Shown here: piece by piece, positions 36,454 to 40,328 of the stretch
Layout: every line of letters begins with the position of its first letter
How positions within the stretch are numbered: the stretch's first letter is position 1
The notes under the pieces: model-generated
The model's database searches: none
Told to the model about the DNA's origin: nothing
Seen by the model: the letters and a program-made list of their open reading frames with translations, nothing else
Position numbers and translations under genes: made by a program
From: an uncultured Bacilli bacterium
Lineage (GTDB): Bacteria; Bacillota_I; Bacilli_A; RF39; UBA660
Assembly (NCBI GenBank): GCA_947629265.1
Contig: CANRCZ010000011.1
Coordinates: 1-40,328 of the forward strand
Direction of reading: 5' to 3'
DNA: 40,328 bases

Positions 36454-36624
36454 GTGAATATTATAATTAGTATTATTATGTGCATCACTGTTATTATTCT
36501 AACACAATCGATTAGAATAATGGGTGTTAAAACTGAAAGACTTAATTTTGAAAATTGGTTGATAAAAAACGATTATATTGAATTTTTAGATATATACCAA
36601 ATTTATAAGAAATATACAGATTAG
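36454..36624 (+). CDS. 56-aa membrane protein (GTG start, not in ORF track)
   Basis: MNIIISIIMCITVIILTQSIRIMGVKTERLNFENWL...; GGAGGTAAATAAAGTG. Confidence 0.5.
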   Translation: MNIIISIIMCITVIILTQSIRIMGVKTERLNFENWLIKNDYIEFLDIYQIYKKYTD

Positions 36625-36766
36625 AAAAGAAAATGTAAATATATTAGAATTTATATTTTGGTTTATTGGTTTAGTATTGGTTGGGGGTATAGGTTCGACT
36701 TGTTTTTCTATATATTTATTTAGGGATAGTAGGAGGTAAATATGTTAAAGATAAAGGAGGTTGAGA

Positions 36767-37177
36767 ATGAACCTATTTGAGTTAAAAGAAAAAAAAGAAG
36801 ACGTAAAATCTGATATAAAATATTATAAAAATGAAATAGAACGACTAGAAGCTAAAGTAGGATTACAAGCAGTACAGATTAAGGATATTATTATAAGTAA
36901 TAATCCAAGAAATAATCGAGAAAATGCATTACTTGATTTAGCTCAAATGATAGCTGATCTAGATGAAGCTCAGAAAAAGTTAGATAATTTAAATAATTTA
37001 GCAAATGATAAATTTAATAATTTTAAAGAACATAATGATTATGATAGACAGATTTACGTAGAAAAAAAATTATTCAAATGGAGCAATACAAAAATATCTG
37101 CTAGACATGGAATATCTAAAAGTCAAATTTATAGAATTATAAAAAAAATTGAAAAAGGGGAAAAAACGGGAAAATAA
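36767..37177 (+). CDS. phage late regulator-like (ArpU/DUF1492/sigma-region-4-like) protein
   Basis: C-terminal HTH KLFKWSNTKISARHGISKSQIYRIIKKIEKG; AAGGAGG RBS; position before the packaging genes. Confidence 0.65.
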   Translation: MNLFELKEKKEDVKSDIKYYKNEIERLEAKVGLQAVQIKDIIISNNPRNNRENALLDLAQMIADLDEAQKKLDNLNNLANDKFNNFKEHNDYDRQIYVEKKLFKWSNTKISARHGISKSQIYRIIKKIEKGEKTGK

Positions 37178-37747
37178 ATATGTTATTATGATATTGTAAA
37201 AAATTATGAAATAATTCTAATTTAAAGTACTATCTTCACAGATAGTGCAGCACTAACATTAATTGTTATTGTTGCAGTATCTATGAATAATAGATACAAT
37301 TTTCCTTTTTATTCTTTTTAAAGTAGAAACATAATAGTTTCTTCTTTTTTTGGGTTAGGTGAAGGTTGAAAAAAATAATGACAAAATAAGCATGAAAAAA
37401 AGATTTTGAGAAAAATCGCAAAATTTTAAGTTTATAATAGCAAAAATAAAATGTTGTTGTAGGCATTGACTGAAAATTCTCAAACTAGAAAACAAGAAAT
37501 GATTTTCACATAGATAAGGTTCCGTGCTCAATAAAGGCAACACTCATTTGTACACCGAGAATAATCGACACATATAATTATACGGGTTTAAGATAAAAGC
37601 TCTTAACACCACTCACCTCGCCGTGCTCTGTAGTGTACCTGCAACAAATAGTTATTATAAACGAAAATGTTTAAAAGTCAATTTTTTCAACTCGATTTGT
37701 GCCTTTCATAGGACTGAAAGGACGATAGAAAGGAATGTTAGTTAATT

Positions 37748-38113
37748 ATGAAAAAACGTAGAAAGAAAAGAGTGTATCATAATTGGATAAAAGAAATAGC
37801 AGAGGGTAAAACAAACCAATTCTATAATTCTACTGACTTTGATATTGTTAGAGAAAAGGTATTAGAACGTGATAGACATACTTGTCAATTCTTTTTGGGT
37901 AAATGGAACGATGGTATTCATAAACCAGATAAAATAAAAATAGTTAAAGCTACAATGGTTCATCATATAATTCCAATTAAGGAAAGACCGGACTTAGCAT
38001 TAGATATTAATAACATGGTAAGTTTATCATTCGAAGCACATGAGATTGTAGAAGAAAGATGTCACTGGAAATTCAAAAAAAAATCAAAACCTCTAACAAA
38101 AGAAAGATGGTAG
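37748..38113 (+). CDS. HNH endonuclease
   Basis: MVHHIIPIKERPDLALDINNMVSLSFEAHE; directly upstream of terminase. Confidence 0.9.
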   Translation: MKKRRKKRVYHNWIKEIAEGKTNQFYNSTDFDIVREKVLERDRHTCQFFLGKWNDGIHKPDKIKIVKATMVHHIIPIKERPDLALDINNMVSLSFEAHEIVEERCHWKFKKKSKPLTKERW

Positions 38114-38225
38114 CCCCCGGTCAAAAACTAGAATATAAACTTTTCTTAAGGTGAGCGGGTGTGTGGTAACGACTGTTTCACTCTCTCGCGTGCGCGCGCA
38201 CGTGAAAGGGGGTAGGTAAGGAGGT
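38112..38225. promoter_or_regulatory. candidate cos/packaging region
   Basis: GCCCCCGGTCAAAAAC followed by GC-rich region with palindrome CGTGCGCGCGCACG (38189-38202), between HNH and small terminase. Confidence 0.55.
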
Positions 38226-38232
38226 TATTAAT

Positions 38233-38589
38233 ATGAAAAAGTCAGATATTAAAATTATTGGTAAAGATATTCAAGATCAATTAGAAAGAGTTTCTAAATA
38301 TGGAAAATATTATGAAGATTTAGTTAATGATTATATGTATTTGCTTGATGTTAGAGAAAAATTGAAAAAAGACGTTTCACAAAAGGGAATAAGATATAAA
38401 TTTACCAATGGTAATGGCATTGAACAAGAAAAACCAAACGAGTCGGTTTCAAATTTGTTAAAAGTAGAACAATTACTCCTAAAAATTATATATGATTTGG
38501 GGTTAAATCCTAAAGTAAACCCAGACAATTCTAATTCAACAAATTCCTCTAAAGGTAGTGATAATGATGCCGAATTTGATTTGTTGTAA
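38233..38589 (+). CDS. terS: P27-family terminase small subunit
   Basis: Position and DYMYLLDVREKLKKDV...SVSNLLKVEQLLLKIIYDLGLNP. Confidence 0.8.
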   Translation: MKKSDIKIIGKDIQDQLERVSKYGKYYEDLVNDYMYLLDVREKLKKDVSQKGIRYKFTNGNGIEQEKPNESVSNLLKVEQLLLKIIYDLGLNPKVNPDNSNSTNSSKGSDNDAEFDLL

Positions 38590-40240
38590 AGAAATCGATG
38601 ATTATTTAGAATATTATGAAAATAACAAAGATGAATTTAATATCGAAAGAAAGCTACTGATTGAAAATATATTAAAACCAACATTAAAAAGAACTGACGT
38701 ATTTTTTGATGAAAGTATGTATAATAAATGTTTAAAATTCTGTGAAAAATGGTATTATTCACTTTTTCCATATCAAAAATTTATTTATGCTTTTGTATTT
38801 ATGTATAAAGATGATGTACCAATATTTCGACAATTCATAATTGTTGAGGGCAGAGGAAATGGTAAAGATGGTTTTATAGTTCCACTGTTACATTTTCTTA
38901 CAACGGAAGTTTATGGTGTACAAAATTACAATATCGATATAGTGGCAACTTCCGAAAGTCAAGCTTTTGATACATATGATGTTGCATACCAGGTATTAGA
39001 AAAAAATAAAAAAGTATTTTTAAAATATTTTTATTGGAATCTTGAATATTTTGTTTGTTCAAAAACAAAATCTAAATTTAGATTTAATACTTCAAATGCA
39101 GGTACTAAAGATGGTAAAAAAACAGGTGCACTTTTATTTAATGAATATCATGCGTATCTAACAGATAAGAGTATTAAAGTATTTCAAAGTGCACTTGGAA
39201 AAATAAAACATGGTCGTATTTTTATAATATCTTCAAATGGTTATGTGAGAGGTGGTCCTTTTGATGAATTAATGGATACATGTAATACAATATTGAAAAC
39301 TGGAGATAATGTTTTAAAGTATTTTCCGTTTATATGTAAATTAGATAGTGAAGATGAAGTTGACAATCCTAATAAATGGATAAAGGCTAATCCATCCTTA
39401 CCATTTCTTAAAGAATTACAAATTGCAATTATGGATGATTATAATGAACAAAAGTTAGTACCATCTAAAAGGAGTGAATTTTTATGTAAAAGAATGAATT
39501 TACCATCAGAAAGAGATGATTTAATATTAACCTCTTGGGATAATATTTTAAAAGCTTCATACTCAGATATTGAAAATAAAGTACCAAGAAATTATATCTA
39601 TAAAAAAAATCAAATTGGAGTTATAGGAATAGATTTCGCTTCATTACATGATTTTGCATCTGTTGGAATTTTAACTAAAGTGGGAGATGAATATCAGTGG
39701 CGACAGAAAACAATAATTTGTTCCTCAAGTCCTTTTTTTAAAGATATTAAGTTTCCGTTTGATAATGCTGGTCAGCCAGGTTTTGAAGATTTTATCGTTG
39801 TTGATACGCCAACTATTGATGAGAATTTAATAGTTAATATTTCAATGGAATACATTGAAAATTATGATGTACAAAAAATAATCATGGATAGTTATCGATT
39901 TAAGCTATTGAAAAAAGCTTTTGAAGAAAAAGGAATAGTTGGTGAAGATAAACAACATCCTAGCGGATTAGTTAGAATGATAAGATATCCAGCTTCAATA
40001 GCATCGATAGTAGCTCCAAAATTAGAAATCCTATTTGAACAGGGTAAATTAAATATTGGAGATAGTGCAATTATGAGATGGGCTATTAATAATACTTGTG
40101 TAAAAACTAAAAAAGATGGAAATATGGTTTATGAAAAGGTTGAACCAAAATTAAGAAAAAATGATCCATTTATGGCAATGGTTTGTTCATTTAGTAATAT
40201 TGAACTTTTGGAAGAAAGAATTGAATATGTATATATTTAG
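38567..40240 (+). CDS. terL: terminase large subunit
   Basis: VEGRGNGKDGFIVPLLHF (Walker A-like), ALLFNEYHAY, GVIGIDFASLHDFASVGIL nuclease-like segment. Confidence 0.9.
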   Translation: MPNLICCKEIDDYLEYYENNKDEFNIERKLLIENILKPTLKRTDVFFDESMYNKCLKFCEKWYYSLFPYQKFIYAFVFMYKDDVPIFRQFIIVEGRGNGKDGFIVPLLHFLTTEVYGVQNYNIDIVATSESQAFDTYDVAYQVLEKNKKVFLKYFYWNLEYFVCSKTKSKFRFNTSNAGTKDGKKTGALLFNEYHAYLTDKSIKVFQSALGKIKHGRIFIISSNGYVRGGPFDELMDTCNTILKTGDNVLKYFPFICKLDSEDEVDNPNKWIKANPSLPFLKELQIAIMDDYNEQKLVPSKRSEFLCKRMNLPSERDDLILTSWDNILKASYSDIENKVPRNYIYKKNQIGVIGIDFASLHDFASVGILTKVGDEYQWRQKTIICSSSPFFKDIKFPFDNAGQPGFEDFIVVDTPTIDENLIVNISMEYIENYDVQKIIMDSYRFKLLKKAFEEKGIVGEDKQHPSGLVRMIRYPASIASIVAPKLEILFEQGKLNIGDSAIMRWAINNTCVKTKKDGNMVYEKVEPKLRKNDPFMAMVCSFSNIELLEERIEYVYI

Positions 40241-40328
40241 ATAGGTGGTGATAGTCTGAAAACAAAACAAAGGTTATTTTATAAAAATAAGTAAAAAAGG
40301 GCAGACTTCCCCTTACCCCAAAGAAAGT

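Noticed and set aside
37281-37543. Two overlapping minus ORFs
   Set aside because: Low-complexity Phe/Lys content, no RBS, likely non-coding regulatory region

Overview
Low-GC Firmicutes/Mollicutes-like chromosomal segment; all calls are by eye, with no database search. (1) 1-335: four tRNAs (Thr, Tyr, Gln, Lys). (2) ~400-19,600: host-type genes: a class A beta-lactamase-like serine hydrolase, a lone prepilin-like protein, a 3081-aa surface protein with seven tandem ~200-aa domains and an M26/Zmp-like HETAH metalloprotease domain, a DUF2207 protein, an XRE regulator, a Ppx/GppA-like + adenylosuccinate-synthetase-like gene pair whose second member has Ser at the catalytic Asp position (PurZ-like), and a HAD phosphatase. 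(3) ~19,650-25,000: three copies of a ~90-bp repeat centred on AAACCCTTGAAAAACAAGGGTTT. They bracket a SipW/TasA-like/DUF5305 secretion cassette and then an AAA-ATPase + TOPRIM-like two-gene putative defence cassette, and end beside the prophage integrase. (4) ~25,000-40,328: left part of a siphophage-type prophage: integrase, lipoprotein, CI/Cro switch, replication genes with internal iterons, a small tyrosine recombinase, MTase-like and ASCH proteins, HNH, and terminase small and large subunits. The right end lies outside the window. The most novel-looking signals are a candidate ~95-nt prophage sRNA (26461-26555), whose 20-nt apical loop carries a 19-nt perfect antisense match to the leader just upstream of the Shine-Dalgarno of the early gene at 28174, and the PurZ-like/Ppx-like pair. 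Functional roles for both are inference.
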